DNA of 64,000 nt from Aquilaria yunnanensis (lineage: Eukaryota; Streptophyta; Magnoliopsida; Malvales; Thymelaeaceae). Under the pieces are notes generated by a model. The model saw only the letters and a list, made by a program, of their open reading frames with translations, had not been told where the DNA came from and made no database searches. Shown one piece after another: positions 11,849 to 23,787 of this stretch. A program made the position numbers and the translations under genes. Every line of letters begins with the position of its first letter. The first letter of the stretch is position 1. The stretch spans positions 1,490,501 to 1,554,500 of the forward strand of contig CM077599.1 of NCBI GenBank assembly GCA_039654915.1, read 5' to 3'.

Positions 11849-13139
11849 GTTACCAAACCTCTTCTTTTGTTCTTTGGGTCTTTAATTTTTTTGTTATTTT
11901 TTTATTGTCTTCTAAAGCAAATATTGGTAACTATGATTTGTTTCTCTTATATTTCTGGTAGTAACATTTTTTACTCCAGTATCAACCTAGCAAGATGTGA
12001 ATATTATTTTGTTCCAAAATTACAAGGGCTGAAACTTGAAAATATTTTTTTTTGTTATATCAAATCTCTACGTCTTTCCACAAATTTATGTAATGATCAT
12101 GTAAATCACTGCAACATGTGGCCTCCATGCACCTTATATAGATGCTAGGTGAATTAGCTGGCATTGCAGCAGTAATTTGTTTTTCGGGCACTTGATCATA
12201 AATAAGCAAAGTTGGTGGCTTAAGAAGATATATAACAATATTTTAGAAACTTAAATACTACAAATTAGAGGGTCAATAGTCCAAAAAAATATATGAGGAC
12301 TAAAAAGACTGTGAAAAATTTGGAGTTGTAGCGCTTCAATCTTTGGTAGACAAGTAATGTCCAAGTAAAGTCTAGAGACTGTTCAAGTAATAGCTAAAAT
12401 CTGATAAACCATAACGACTAAAATTTTCCCTTAAAAGATATAAAAAAATCTTCCTATAGAAAATAGATGTTTAAGTATTGGTACAAAAATTAAAGAAAAA
12501 TTTTAGAATAAATAAAGCAAATGGAAACACTACGAGTAATAAGGGTTTAACATTAACTTTGCAAAAAAAAAATAAAAAGAAAAAAAAAAGAGAAAAAGAA
12601 CTAAAATGAAAAACATTTAGAATTTAAGGATTGCAATGGAAAATTTGATAGCTTATAGACTGAAATGGATTTAAGCAAGAAAATGCTAAAAAAACCAAAC
12701 GTGGAAAAATTCTTTTTCATTTTTCTCTTTGGAAGGTGCAATCCCCAAACTTGTCGACCTTACTGCTTTCATATTGTCTCTAATTACCTACTTGTTAGAT
12801 GGAAAACTCTAGGGATTAAAATGGAAGAAAGGAAAATTATAGAGGCTGAAAGAGAGGTTATACCATTTATTAAAAAAAGAAAAAAAAACATAGATCACTG
12901 TAGATCTATAGTAATTTGGAACTCTGTTTTAGTATATACAAGGTACATGATGCCCGCAAGTTGTGGCGATTTAATCCGTGTTAACATTAAATATGAATAT
13001 AAATAGTGGTGATCATTGAAAAAGGCAAAAAATTTCATAAAAATAAGAAGAAAAAAACTAAGAATTGAGATAAAAAAATCAAGGTAAAGTTTTGGGGCAA
13101 AAAGAACTAATAAAAAGATTGTAAGTATCAAGAGATAAA
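11849..13139. other. Spacer of the large inverted repeat
   Basis: AT-rich spacer between the two arms. The longest open frames (a 128-residue frame starting in the arm at 11762 and a 113-residue frame at 12665) have no domain I recognise and random-looking composition, so I do not call them genes. Confidence 0.4.
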
Positions 13140-14612
13140 CCTTGGTGGTTAAAATTTTATTTTAGAAAAGAAAAATAATATGAAAAAGTTGATAAAGTAA
13201 GATAAATAGTGAGATTTTAGTGATAAAAAATGAGATTTAATGATTGATATAAAAAAAATAGCAAAAAATGGTCTTTAGACCAAGAAAAAAAATGTAAAGA
13301 TTTCAAGAATTAAAGGCTTAATCATCAAATTAATAAAGAAAAAAAAATAAATGAAAACATTAGCTAAAAAAAAATTAGTTCAAACCATATAAAAAAATAA
13401 ACAACTTTTATATAGTGATTGACGTTTTGTTTTAAAAAACAATAATATAAAAAACAACAAAAAATATTAAACGAAGTCATTATGGTTGATTAGAAAAAGA
13501 AAAGAAACAAACAATGGTTTTCAAGATTTTACTTTAGTAGACAATAAATAAAAAAGAACAAAAAAATTAGTGGCCAAAAGAACAAATGGAAAAAAAAAAC
13601 CCTAGTTATTAAGTTTTGGGATTAAAATGACGAATAAACATAAATTAAGGACTACAAAGGAAAAATGTATAAATTCATGTACTAAAAATATGTTTGATGA
13701 AAAAGAAATGTGAAACAGACTGAAATTGTTAAAAATAATGTTACAATCTCTTGTGAAAGTGATTTCTATGTGAAAAAAAATCTAATTTAAAAAAATCAAT
13801 TACATACAAAAACAGTAAAAAAAAGAAAAAAAAATACAATGTTCATACACAGTGATTTTCATTGTAGATGAACAGCAAAAAACACATCTTATTTTAGAAT
13901 ATAATGAAGTTTTGATAACCATACCTTGTAGTTGGTATTTTTTTTCTCAATAAATTTAGCATGAAAATAATTTTTAGTGATAAGAAATTAAAAATTTCTC
14001 ACCAATAAATTCATATTAATCAATTAAAATTTTGGTTTATTTCAATTTTTGTATTGGGCTTTATTTATATTTTGTTCTTATCATTAAAATGATTAGTTAT
14101 GATTGAAATATAATACTACGAAACAAAACATTGTATGTGTTTCGAAACGATACATATTTCTTATGTTATAAAAAATAATTTACTAAAATTTTTCATGCCT
14201 TATTAACTCAAAATCCAATTTTCAATATCAATAAAAAATTTATCTAGAAAAATTCACTTTTAATTTTAACAATAATGGACTAAATTATTTCAATAGACCA
14301 AAGACCTTAAAGTAAATCATTTGTGCTATAAAACTTAATCATCAATAATAAGAAAAATGACCAAAACATGAAAATGTATTTAATTTATGTTAATCAATTA
14401 ATGATTTCACTATTAACTTAATAAAGATAAGAAAATTGACTAAAGCCAAATAAACCGTAACCATAGTCAAAAGTTGGTAAACTATATTGATTAAGGTTTC
14501 ATTTTAGAAAACAATAATAAAGAAAGATAACAAAAAAAAGTGTAGACCAAGCCAAAAAATAGAAAACTTTAGGAATTAAAGGTTTAATAATTTTCTTAAT
14601 AAAGTTAAAAAA
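13140..14612 (-). repeat. Palindrome right arm, several inverted units
   Basis: Reverse-complement homologue of the left arm. The clearest stretch is 14140-14612: GTGTTTCGAAACGATACATA pairs with the left-arm TATGCATTGCTTCGAAACAC. AATATCAATAAAAAATTTA and TTTCATTTTAGAAAACAATA have matching partners as well. Weaker partial copies lie at about 13200-13380 and 13420-13520. The arms could pair into a long imperfect hairpin. The element type is unknown. Confidence 0.7.
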
Positions 14613-14659
14613 TGATTCTAGCATTTATAATGTAGGATATCATTGCACAATATACATGC

Positions 14660-16169
14660 TGTTGGATTTGTTCCATTCATGGCTCACATTTATTTAATTT
14701 TGATGATAACAAAACATATTTGTTTTATGTGTTTCAAAGCTTTACATAAAGATTTATACATTGGTCTTTTATTGATAAAGTTTTGATCTTTCTAAGGAAA
14801 ATTATTTCATAAGTATATTTGAAGTATTTATGTTAATTCAAGCATTGTTTGTGAAGGAAGAAATCATTTTGGAGAAAAATTTATTGAAGTTTGAAAGTTT
14901 GGAAGTAAGAAAATCCTGGAACTGCGTTTTCATTCGAGTGAAATGTTTTCAACCGGGTGAAACTGGAGTCAGTTTTCAAACTCGAGAGAATTTATTTCTG
15001 GACAAGAAAATCATTCGAGTGAAATTTTTTCAACCGGGTGAAACTGGAGTCAGTTTTCAAACCCGAGAAAATTTTATCTCTGGACAAGAAAATCATTCGA
15101 GTGAAATGTTTTCAACCGGGTGAAACTGGAGTCAGTTTTCAAACCCGAGAAAATTTTATCTCTGGACAAGAAAATCATTCGAGTGAAAATTTTTCAACCG
15201 GGTGAAACTGGAATCAGTTTTCGAACCCGAGGACATTTTATTTCTGGACAGGAAAATCATTCGAATGAAAAATTTTCAACTAGGTGAAACTTGGATTCCA
15301 GACCTACACGCGAGTTTTCGGTCCAAAAAATCTTTGAAAATTAAATATAAATTCATGTCACGTCAGATTCCACGTGTATAAAGCACTGATACCTCATTAA
15401 TTACAAATATAGCCGTTGGAAGTCAAACGTTGAATTTCGTTATCAGACAGAATTTTCAACCGAGTAAAAATATTTCACCCGAGTGAAACTGGGCGACAGA
15501 CGCAAAAACCTGTCAAATTTGACAGCAACGGTCACCTGCTTTTTTGGAGACATTTCTGACATTCCCAACGGTTTTTCAACGTCTCTTTGGCCCCCAAATG
15601 AGCATAAATACATGGAGAAACATCTTGGAGAGAACACTTGGCCATTAGAAGTGAAGATTCATCATCAAATACTCATCAAAGTGTTCATCATTTGAGAAAA
15701 TAGCCAAGAGTTGTGCTTTCACTTGTATATCTAGCTTTAGTGCTATTGTGTGAGCTTGTAAGATTGTAAACATTTCAAGTCTTAGAATCTCTTGAGTGTA
15801 GAGTGGTTTCTAGTGAACCTTGAAGAAAACTAGGGAGTGGTTTCTAATGAGCCTTAGAGAAAACTAGAGATGGTTGGGTGTGAACCTTGAAGAAAACACT
15901 ATTGTAATTTTGATCAAGATATAGTAGAGGAAATCTCAAGTGAGCAAGCTTGAGGAGAGGACGTAGACTCCGGTTGGTGGAGTTGAACCTCTATAAATCC
16001 CGGTGCACTCTTTTCCTTATCCTCATTTATTTACTTGCTTTATTTGAGCTTAACATTACTTGGTTGTTCTTAATCTTTGATTGAGTGAATTTAGTTGTAA
16101 ATTTTGATTTTGCTAAAGTTTTTAAAACAACCAATTCACCCCCCCTTCTTGGTTGCACTTGGGCCAACA
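14660..16169 (+). mobile_element. Solo LTR, copia SIRE/Maximus type
   Basis: This 1,510-bp block opens TGTTGG and closes CCAACA. Its 3' half is typical of SIRE/Maximus LTRs: GGACGTAGACTCCGGTTGG, then CTCTATAAATCCCGGTGCAC (a TATA-like core), then AATTCACCCCCCCTTCTTGG and TTGCACTTGGGCCAACA. No primer site, gag, pol or second LTR follows, so it is a solo LTR left by recombination. Flanking pentamers CATGC (14655-14659) and CATTC (16170-16174) match at four of five positions, a decayed target duplication. The family assignment rests on recognising the 3' end. Confidence 0.85.
14930..15300 (+). repeat. 82-bp tandem array inside the solo LTR
   Basis: Units starting TCATTCGAGTGAAATGTTTT begin at 14930, 15011, 15093, 15175 and 15257, spacing 81, 82, 82 and 82. 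Each holds CAACCGGGTGAAACTGGAGT. The last unit is the most diverged. Because 82 is not a multiple of three, the open frame across the array is incidental. Confidence 0.95.
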
Positions 16170-16841
16170 CATTCAATAAGTTTTTTTTCCAAAATTTAAC
16201 ATATTAATGAATCAGTGGTAAAATGGAACATTTTAAGAATCAAGCACTTATACATAATACAAATTGTACATTATTTTAACTAATCAAAACTCATAATCAA
16301 ACTCATGTAAAACACCTGTGCATTATGTAAATTATGCATTTGTTTCAATTCATCAAAACTTTGAATCTAACCTATCTAACTAAACATTTGAATAAAACCA
16401 TGTAAAAGAAAAAGCTTTTGGTATTTAATATGGTTAATAAAGACATATCTTTCATTTTCCTTTAAGAATCTATTATTTTAAATTTAAACAAATCGTATTT
16501 TATTTTTCTCTAAAAGTTTCCAATAGATTGAAAAAGTTGGGGACTATTATGATAGAATTGTTATATTAAGGACCAAAAGAGGATTTGACCATTCAACCTA
16601 TGAAGTTAAAAAAAATAAAAAAAGGAAACCATGTGGGGGTTGCCATAAATTGGACAAATATACTTGTAGTCCTTGTATTGTTGGTCTTGGAAAGTAGTGG
16701 TCCCCAAGTGTTATTATTTAGGACCTAAAATATTTAAGGACTAAAATAGAGGTTTTACCATAAAACTATAAAAGCAAAAAAAAAAAAAAAACTGTTAAAG
16801 GGGTTTTTTTAGTGAACAGTAAAACATCTTTCATCTTTAGA

Positions 16842-16914
<73 letters not shown>
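16842..16914. repeat. (TA)n microsatellite
   Basis: About 36 TA dinucleotides with one C interruption near 16851. The apparent Tyr-Ile repeat frame across it is an artefact. Confidence 0.95.
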
Positions 16915-16917
<3 letters not shown>

Positions 16918-17611
16918 ATAATTAGGTGGATGAGCACACTTTTGTTGCAGCAATTCGTTATTTAGGAGCCCAAATATGAGGAAGCACTGTTTATGGACGA
17001 GGGGGATGAAGAATTGCAAATGAAATGAAGTGGGTCAATTGTCAAATAAAAAATTTGAGGACCAAAAAGTTAAAGTGTGATACTCTTTGACGTATTTCGA
17101 TGTTATACCATCTTTTTCCTTATGGCCATATTACTGGGTTTGGGCCAGTACTACTCACGAGTCAAGTGCGACCCAAACCTTTTTCGTGAAATTCAAGGGG
17201 TCAATTATCAATTAGAAACATTTGAGGACCAAAAAGACATACTATGATAACTTGGGGACTTTTCTGAAAAGTTTCCTTTTCTTTTGTCCAAAACATGTCG
17301 GATTCAACCGAATTCTGTTATGTTATTTTTATTGGGCCATGCCCAAATACTACATGGCCTAACTACAGAAAGCTCCCGAACTTTCCCAACTCAAGTGGGT
17401 TGGTCCAAAACTTAGCATCTAGTAAAACTTGATCCATGAACTTTGAAAAGGCATGCATTGAAGTCTATTAACTACAATAATAAACGGACAGCGTTTGGGA
17501 GAGGCTGAAGTGGTATTTATTGCCAAGGTGGCCTTTTCTTCTTTAGCCTCTTTATTTGCTCTGTCTCCCTCTTGTCTCTTCACACACTCATGCGCGCGCG
17601 TACGCCGCACT

Positions 17612-17632
17612 CACACACACACACACACACAT
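17612..17632. repeat. (CA)n microsatellite
   Basis: Short CA run directly after a mixed CGCG/TACG patch and just before MITE copy B. Confidence 0.9.
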
Positions 17633-17644
17633 ACATACTCAGAA

Positions 17645-17972
17645 CGAATTTGTTTTAATTTAAGTTAACTGACTTACTTTTATATCTTTTTTATTTGAAA
17701 CTTTATTTGAAAGTTAATATTATGTAGATACAATAATCTATTTGAAAGTAAAATTTCATGATATTGTTAAATTTTTATAAATTTTTCTTTTTGAATGCTT
17801 TAAACTAGAAAAATTTATAAAAATTTAGTGATATTACAAAAATTGTATTTTCAATGGATTATCGCAATTACATAATACTAGATTTTAATTAAAATTAGTT
17901 CTGGATAAAAATGAGGTAAGAATAAAAATAAATCATTTTAAAGTCGATTGATTTAAGTTAAAACGAACTAGG
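17645..17972. mobile_element. Foldback MITE, copy B
   Basis: Second copy of the element at 2856-3192. Shared landmarks in the same order: TAACTGACTT, TTGAAAGTTAATATTATGTAG, AAATTTTTATAAATTTTTC, AACTAGAAAAATTTATAAAA, TTACATAATACTAGATTTTA and a closing AAAACGAACTAGG. It shows the same self-complementary layout. The boundaries are approximate because the first bases have diverged. Confidence 0.75.
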
Positions 17973-18044
17973 TGTCACCCACTCACTCACTCTTAGATAC
18001 TCCGTTTTTTTTCTTACATTTACTTTGTTTTGATTTTGATAGTT

Positions 18045-18252
18045 AGGTAAGGCAAGTCGGCAATGTCGTTGATACAGAAAACGAGCTTCTCATTCCAAAT
18101 GGGGTTTTATGTCCTTGCACTTGACTTGGGTCCTCTGCTTCTGGTTCTCAAACTCGACCTCAATGAATGATGAGGAAGAGCCCTCCCCGTCATTCGGCAT
18201 GAGGTTGTGTGCGGCCACCAGCTCCATCACAAGCTTCTCCCAGGCTGTTGGT
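18045..18252 (-). pseudogene. MCTP/QUIRKY-type C2-domain fragment, frameshifted
   Basis: On the minus strand this reads WEKLVMELVAAHNLMPNDGE, then a Ser run and FIEVEFENQKQRTQVKCKDI. After a one-base shift it continues NPIWNEKLVFCINDIADL. That is the first C2 domain of plant multiple-C2-and-transmembrane-region proteins (MCTP family, e.g. QUIRKY). The extra A lies in the AAAA run after the KDI codons. Only about 65 codons remain of a protein normally near 1,000 residues, and the upstream side is cut by the hAT-like element that starts at 18256. It is far less AT-rich than its surroundings. A captured or duplicated gene fragment is most likely; no functional product is expected. Confidence 0.8.
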
Positions 18253-18255
18253 AGC

Positions 18256-20593
18256 TAGGGATGTCATTTTGTATCATTACCTGTGAGTACCCTATCATAC
18301 CTTACCCGATGAGTAGAGTTTTTTTTTTCAATTAGACAAGTTTGGGCTTGGTTCAAGTATTTTTTGTTTTGTACCCGTTAGATACGGGGAGGGTATGTGT
18401 TTACGGGTCTACCTTTTCTGAACCCGGCCTATATGCCATACCTGCATATTATACATGGTATATAAGTATCTAAAATATTACATATATTATATATACTGTA
18501 GTAACGTGTTTTTGGGAGTCGCTACCAATCGGTTTACACCTAGGTCGATTGGAAACCTAAAAATGGTCCGAGAGTTCGAGGGGTTCGGGAGTACGGTTAC
18601 GCTAAAACAACCTTGTTATAGTGCCCAAAAATTGGTACCTTAGTTTGATTTTTATTTTTATTTGCTTACTTTAAATAATTTCAGTTAATATCCAAACCAT
18701 GGATTCTAACCGAACTACCCGAATATGGACTTCTAAATTTTACTATTTAATTTTTATTTGGTTTTATGAAATTTTGATATCTCCAAACCATAGATCCTAT
18801 CGGACCACCCGGATGAGGATTTCAAATTTTTATTTTTTATCCTAAACTTATCATAAATTTTTTATCAAATCCACGCAGAATGAAATTTCCTAAGTGTGAT
18901 GTTTTTTTTTTAGATGCATTATGTCAAACAAATTTTTAGATTATTTTTTAAAATTATTTACCTAATCTAATCATATAATTATGCTTAATGTTAATTCCTA
19001 AACTAATTCATGACTTTAATAAACAAAATAAACGAAACTATGAAAGAAAACACAAGTAAAACAATACTGTCAGTGGCCAAATTGTAAATAAAAATAACAT
19101 TAGAGACTCAGATGAACAAAACAAAGGAATTCAGGGACTAAACGAGAGTTGTACCAAAAAGTGGACTGGTAAGAGATTGGACGGGTCGGAAACGGGTCGG
19201 GTTGCGATCCGGTTTCGATTTTTGCCTGCGATTCAAAGGCCAGCTGCGTCGTCGGAGTGATCGGCGGTTTGGGCTTGGGTGGCAGGGCGCCGGTGATGCT
19301 GACGGCGAGTGGAGCGGCGTCCGGGGACGCTGCAGACGGAGACGAGGATGGTGCGATCGGAGGACGTCGCGACGGGAAGGGTGAGGCGAGCTTTCGGAAG
19401 GTGATGGCGAGGCTGGATGAGGGACGACGGCGTCGGTGGACGTGAGGGCTGACGGAGGGAGACGAACCGTCAGGCTAGGAAGCTAGCGGTGATGGCGGCG
19501 CGAACGTCGGCGATGGGGAAGACGATGACGGCGACTGGAGCGGTGTCGGGTAGCGAAGACAGGAAAAACAAGGGCGACGGCGGCGACAGGGAAAGTTTAG
19601 GGTTTTCTGGTGAGGGGCTGCCAAAAACCAGGGTCCTAGGCTGCTGCTTTTCCCTTTTCTCGCTGGGAGCTTTGGGTTTTTCGTTTTTTTTTCTTCTCCC
19701 CTTCTCTCGAAATTTGAGCCCTATTTATACTGGAGGGTCCCCTAAAACGTGATTAACAACATCTCTAAAGTTTAAACCTGATTTAAATCAAATTTGAGGA
19801 AGTTTAGTCCAATTAGGAGAGAATTACATGAAATTACAGTTTAAGTCCAGTAGAACTCTAAATCTGCCAATTTGACCCTAAACTTTCAGGAATTTTCGGA
19901 TTAGCCCCAAAACTTTGCAAAAGTCCCAAATTTTCTTGAAATCTCATAAAATCGCCAGATTTGGCTCAAACTTTCTAAAATTGACAGATTTACCCCAAAC
20001 CTTTGAATTTTGCTCAAACTTTCTAAAAATCTCCCATTTTCTCCCAAACTTTTCTTTTTCCAAATTGACCCTACAACACTTTTAGGACTCCAAATTAGTA
20101 CCTAAACTAAATTAACTCCTATTTTTACCCTAGATGATAAAAAAAACCAAAAATTACCTAAAAGACTAAAATGCCCCTATAAAAATCAAAATGCTCCTAA
20201 ACTAATTTTCTTAACCTAAAAATTAAACAAAAGTTAGTGCCCGGACAAAATTGGGTGTCAACATATACATACTCAACTCTAATTCTATACATCCTAAATA
20301 TATAATATAATTCTAACCTATAAACCATAAAATTCACAATAGTTTGACTTTGACTGAGTTGCTTTGTTTTCGGTTATGTTGTATTATTTTAGTTTCAATT
20401 TAACGTTATGTAATCACTTGTGCGGGTCTTGTAGGTACAATACTCAATCTTACCCGTCCCAGCATGGGGAAAGTTTGGATAAAGAAATCATACCTCTGCG
20501 GTTTTGCAGATACGGTTCTGGCTTGCTTTTATATTACAGGTAGGGTTTGGAAATCACTCTATCCTCTCCAAATCAAGCATGTTGACATCTCTA
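18256..20593. mobile_element. Non-autonomous hAT-like element, split by a solo LTR
   Basis: The left end reads TAGGGATGTCATTTTG, and the reverse complement of the right end reads TAGAGATGTCAACATG. The flanking octamers TTGGTAGC (18248-18255) and CTGGTAAC (20594-20601) match at six of eight positions, as expected for hAT target duplications. The subterminal parts carry the GGGTAC/TACCCG words common in such plant elements (ACCCGTTAGATACGGG, TACCCGTCCC). Without the inserted LTR the element would be about 570 bp. No transposase is present. Confidence 0.75.
18497..20263 (+). mobile_element. Solo LTR (gypsy Tat/Ogre-like) with exact TSD
   Basis: This 1,767-bp block starts TGTAGTAACGTGTTTTTGGG and ends GACAAAATTGGGTGTCAACA. 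Flanking pentamers TATAC at 18492-18496 and 20264-20268 are identical, which fixes both ends. The TTTTTGGGAGTCGC head and the GGGTGTCAACA tail are familiar from plant gypsy LTRs of the Tat group. A GC-rich segment (19140-19700) carries reading frames of 60-87 residues, rich in Gly, Arg, Ala and Asp, with no domain. They are part of the LTR, not genes. No primer site or coding region follows, so it is a solo LTR. Confidence 0.85.
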
Positions 20594-20601
20594 CTGGTAA
20601 C

Positions 20602-23600
20602 GTGGGAAACAGTCATTATTCTAGTTTCAGCCATAAACAAAGTAAATGTGAAAACTAAACTCGCAATGCAATTTTAAAAAAGGAATCAAAATGATATTCA
20701 TAAATATGACATCAAACAAAATGGCTTGAAGCAACCAATACGTACATCATGAATTTTGGTGTATGAATTTCTTTTTTGGCATCAATGAATCTAAGTTAGA
20801 AAATGGTAATTAAACTAGAAGTTTCATTAGTTATGTTATTATCAAACTATTGGACATCTTGAGTCAATTCTTTAGATCATTATCACGTTTAAAACATACA
20901 AGCAAAGGGACGAACTCTCATTTTATTAAAAAAAAATAGAAGAAAATAAAACAGAAGACATGAAGGAGGAGATGGGCAACCTCAGTGGATCAAGATTGCA
21001 GTTAGGTTCGGCAATATTCTATCTTAAGGCAGTGTTTCGTTGTTACGCCATAGAGTAAACATTTAAAAAGAAGATCGACACTACACAAAACTGAGGCTTT
21101 GAGATGTGATACTTAAGAATTTGAAGAGACAGGAGGGAGACTCAGACAAGTAGGGAGACTGAAAAAGAAAATGTCACCTCCGCTAATAAGTGCCACTTCA
21201 ACCTCTCCTAAACACCGTTCGTTTATTATTGTGGTTAATGGGCTTAAGTGTGTGTTTTTTAAAAGTTTAGGAGCCAAGTTCTACTGAGTTTTGAGTTTTA
21301 AATTAACTCGCTCGAGTTGGACAAGTTTGGGAAGCTACTTCTGTAGTTAGGCCATACTACATCCTAAACAAAATTTGTCATATATCCTAGGCTTTTTTTC
21401 CCCAATTTTTTTTTTCTGTTTTTATCCTAGTTTTTTTTCATTATATTCATAACTCGCTTTTATTTTCTTTTTTATTTTTTTGCTTCATTTTTCCTATTTT
21501 TCCAGTTGTAATCTTTGCTTTCACAAATTTGCAACATAAAACGAATAAATATACTAGATAAAAAAATATGTATTCACAACATAAAAGAAATTCCTCCAAG
21601 AACTGATGAACATTTGGCTGATGCTAAAAATAAAAAACATGGGAAAGAAAAAATAGTTCTTTAAAAGAAAAGAAAAAAAGATAAAATAACATATATTCAT
21701 CTATTTTGTTTTAAAAAATTATTATTGTTTTTTTTAAATTATCTACTTTTTTCTTCATTTTTTGTTTTAAACTTTTTCAACTAATAAAAAATAAACAGTT
21801 ACTTGAGCCAAAAGAAAAAAAATGGCTACTAGTAAAAGAACATCTAGTTATTCTAAAATAGCAAAAAATACTAGTAAAATAATAAAATTAATTTCTCTAA
21901 ATAACTAACAACTAGTTATAAAAAGAGCAAATAAATAATAATAAGAGAACATACAGAAAATAGTCTATATAAAAAGCAAGTAAGAACTTATAAGAGCAAA
22001 AAAAATTGAGTAAAAGAATAAATAGTTACTGATAAAGGAATAAACAACTTGTATAAAAAAGCAAACATGATAAAAAATAAATAAGAACTAATAAAAAAAT
22101 AAAAAATATTTATAAAAAAACAAACACAATAAAAGAATAAAAGCCTAAGTTGTGCATCTCACCTATGCATGACTTATTCTAAAACAATTAACAGACATGT
22201 GGTGAGAGAGAGAATAAAAACATACTGATATAGGGCAATTAAAAAAATATGTCATTAATAAAATCTAAAAAAGGGGAAATAACTGGAAGATTTTCTATGC
22301 CTGTGTGGCTTCTAGTAGAATTAATTGCGTTTGTCTTACTAGAATTCTTCTGCCCCTTTAGGCCTTTTGACATTAAAGTTGGCGATTAATATTGAAGTTT
22401 AGAAAAAAATATTTAAGAGTAATTTTTAATTTTTAATTTTGAACCGTTTAATTTTCACCATTGATAAATCCAAAAAAAAAAAAAAAAACTCTAACACTAA
22501 ATCTAAAAAGCTCTTCCCAAACAGACGAGATTCACCAATGAATACTTGCTTTTGCCTCTCCCCCGGATTGGGCTATGAATAGGCCTGCCTCACAGGCTCT
22601 CAATTCTACGAGTCAGTCCAATGCAGTAATCCTGGTACAACCATTGCAAAGCTACTAATTGGTCCAAAGAGATTACTAGCAGAATTAATTGACAAAAGGA
22701 TATAATTACTAGATTGAATTAGTTTGGAAATAATGGTGTATGGAAGAAGGAGAAGACTCTGTAGAATATGAGTTGAAAGATAGTTTATGAAAACCGCCCA
22801 CGAGGAATATACTGTTATAGATTTCATATATGTAGAAGAATGCTCTATTATTTTCGTTTTTAATCTTTTTTGTTTTAAAATTCTATTTGAAAGTTAATAA
22901 TCTTTTTAATTATAAATTATTTGAACAATTTTTTTTACAAAACGTAGTAAGTTTTTTTATGAATTTTTTTCACACATAGTTAATAAAAAGGAAAAATAAT
23001 GGAAAATAAATTTTTTTCAAAAATATTAAAAAATACTTTTTATTTTAAATATAAATTTTCAACTGATATATAACTAAATCGAATAATTAATATATCAAAA
23101 TAATCACTAAAAAATTATTTTTAAAAATCACCGCCCAACACACCTGAAATTCATAAGAATTCCAGCTAGGACAATACAAGCAGCCTTCCGAGCCTCCATC
23201 CAAGGTTTAATGGCCGTATTGCAACTTTTTTACTTTCTCATTTTTGGTAAACCAATGGCAAAACTAAGTCAAATAAAAAGCCAAGGGCAAAATGACGATT
23301 CGATAACAAATGAGTGGCAAGAGTGAGGAATGGACTTTTCAAAAGTCGAAGTGAAAACTGGTTTCAGAAAACGCGAGTTAGCAAAAGATAAGTGCGAGTA
23401 GCTTGTAGGGGTTTGAGATTGAGACACACAATCCTAAGTCATGAAGCAAGAGAGAGAGACCTAACCGATGGCAATTAAGTAAATGTAACACCCAGCCCTG
23501 CCCAGCCAAGCCGTCGCCTTCCGTGACCAATGGAGCGGCTGGCCGTAACTTTCAAAATGAAACACCCGGAAATCAAACCCGTCAAAGGAAACCAGCGGGC

Positions 23601-23780
23601 CCAACTTCTCAGTAACAGTAACACAAGTAGACCGCTCCGACTCCGTTTCCGCCTCCTCCTCCTAAATACTTGTGTCCGAAAAATCGCCGTAAAAACCAAC
23701 CAAAGCAAAAGAATAAAAGCGATTTATTCTTTATCTCCCTGGTCTCATCATTCCCTCTTGAGTAAATAAAAACAAACTGT
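20602..23780. other. Intergenic stretch up to the AGD14 promoter
   Basis: Bases 20602-20660 may continue the MCTP fragment's upstream side; frame support is weak. A very AT-rich zone at 21380-22260 is full of AATAAAA words. A sequence at 22860-23110 (CTATTTGAAAGTTAATAATC) faintly resembles the foldback MITE. The last 300 bases become more GC-rich and should hold the AGD14 promoter. Confidence 0.4.
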
Positions 23781-23787
23781 AGCCGTA

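Larger units (their letters stand above)
16170..17644. other. Intergenic with TA and CA microsatellites
   Basis: No gene recognised. Phrases such as 'aggaccaaaaag' recur, which is common in degenerate plant repeats. A short GC-alternating patch GCGCGCGCG at about 17592 precedes the CA run. Confidence 0.4.

Noticed and set aside
11762..12148. 128-codon frame
   Set aside because: Begins inside a repeat arm, has random composition and no counterpart in the sister unit.
14830..15123. 97-codon frame with a repeated peptide
   Set aside because: It crosses an 82-bp tandem array in an LTR. The period is not a multiple of three, so the repeated peptide is chance.
16837..17019. Frame with a Tyr-Ile repeat
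   Set aside because: Product of a TA microsatellite.
19202..19752. GC-rich frames of 60-87 codons
   Set aside because: They lie wholly inside a solo LTR fixed by an exact TATAC duplication, overlap in different frames, and show no domain.
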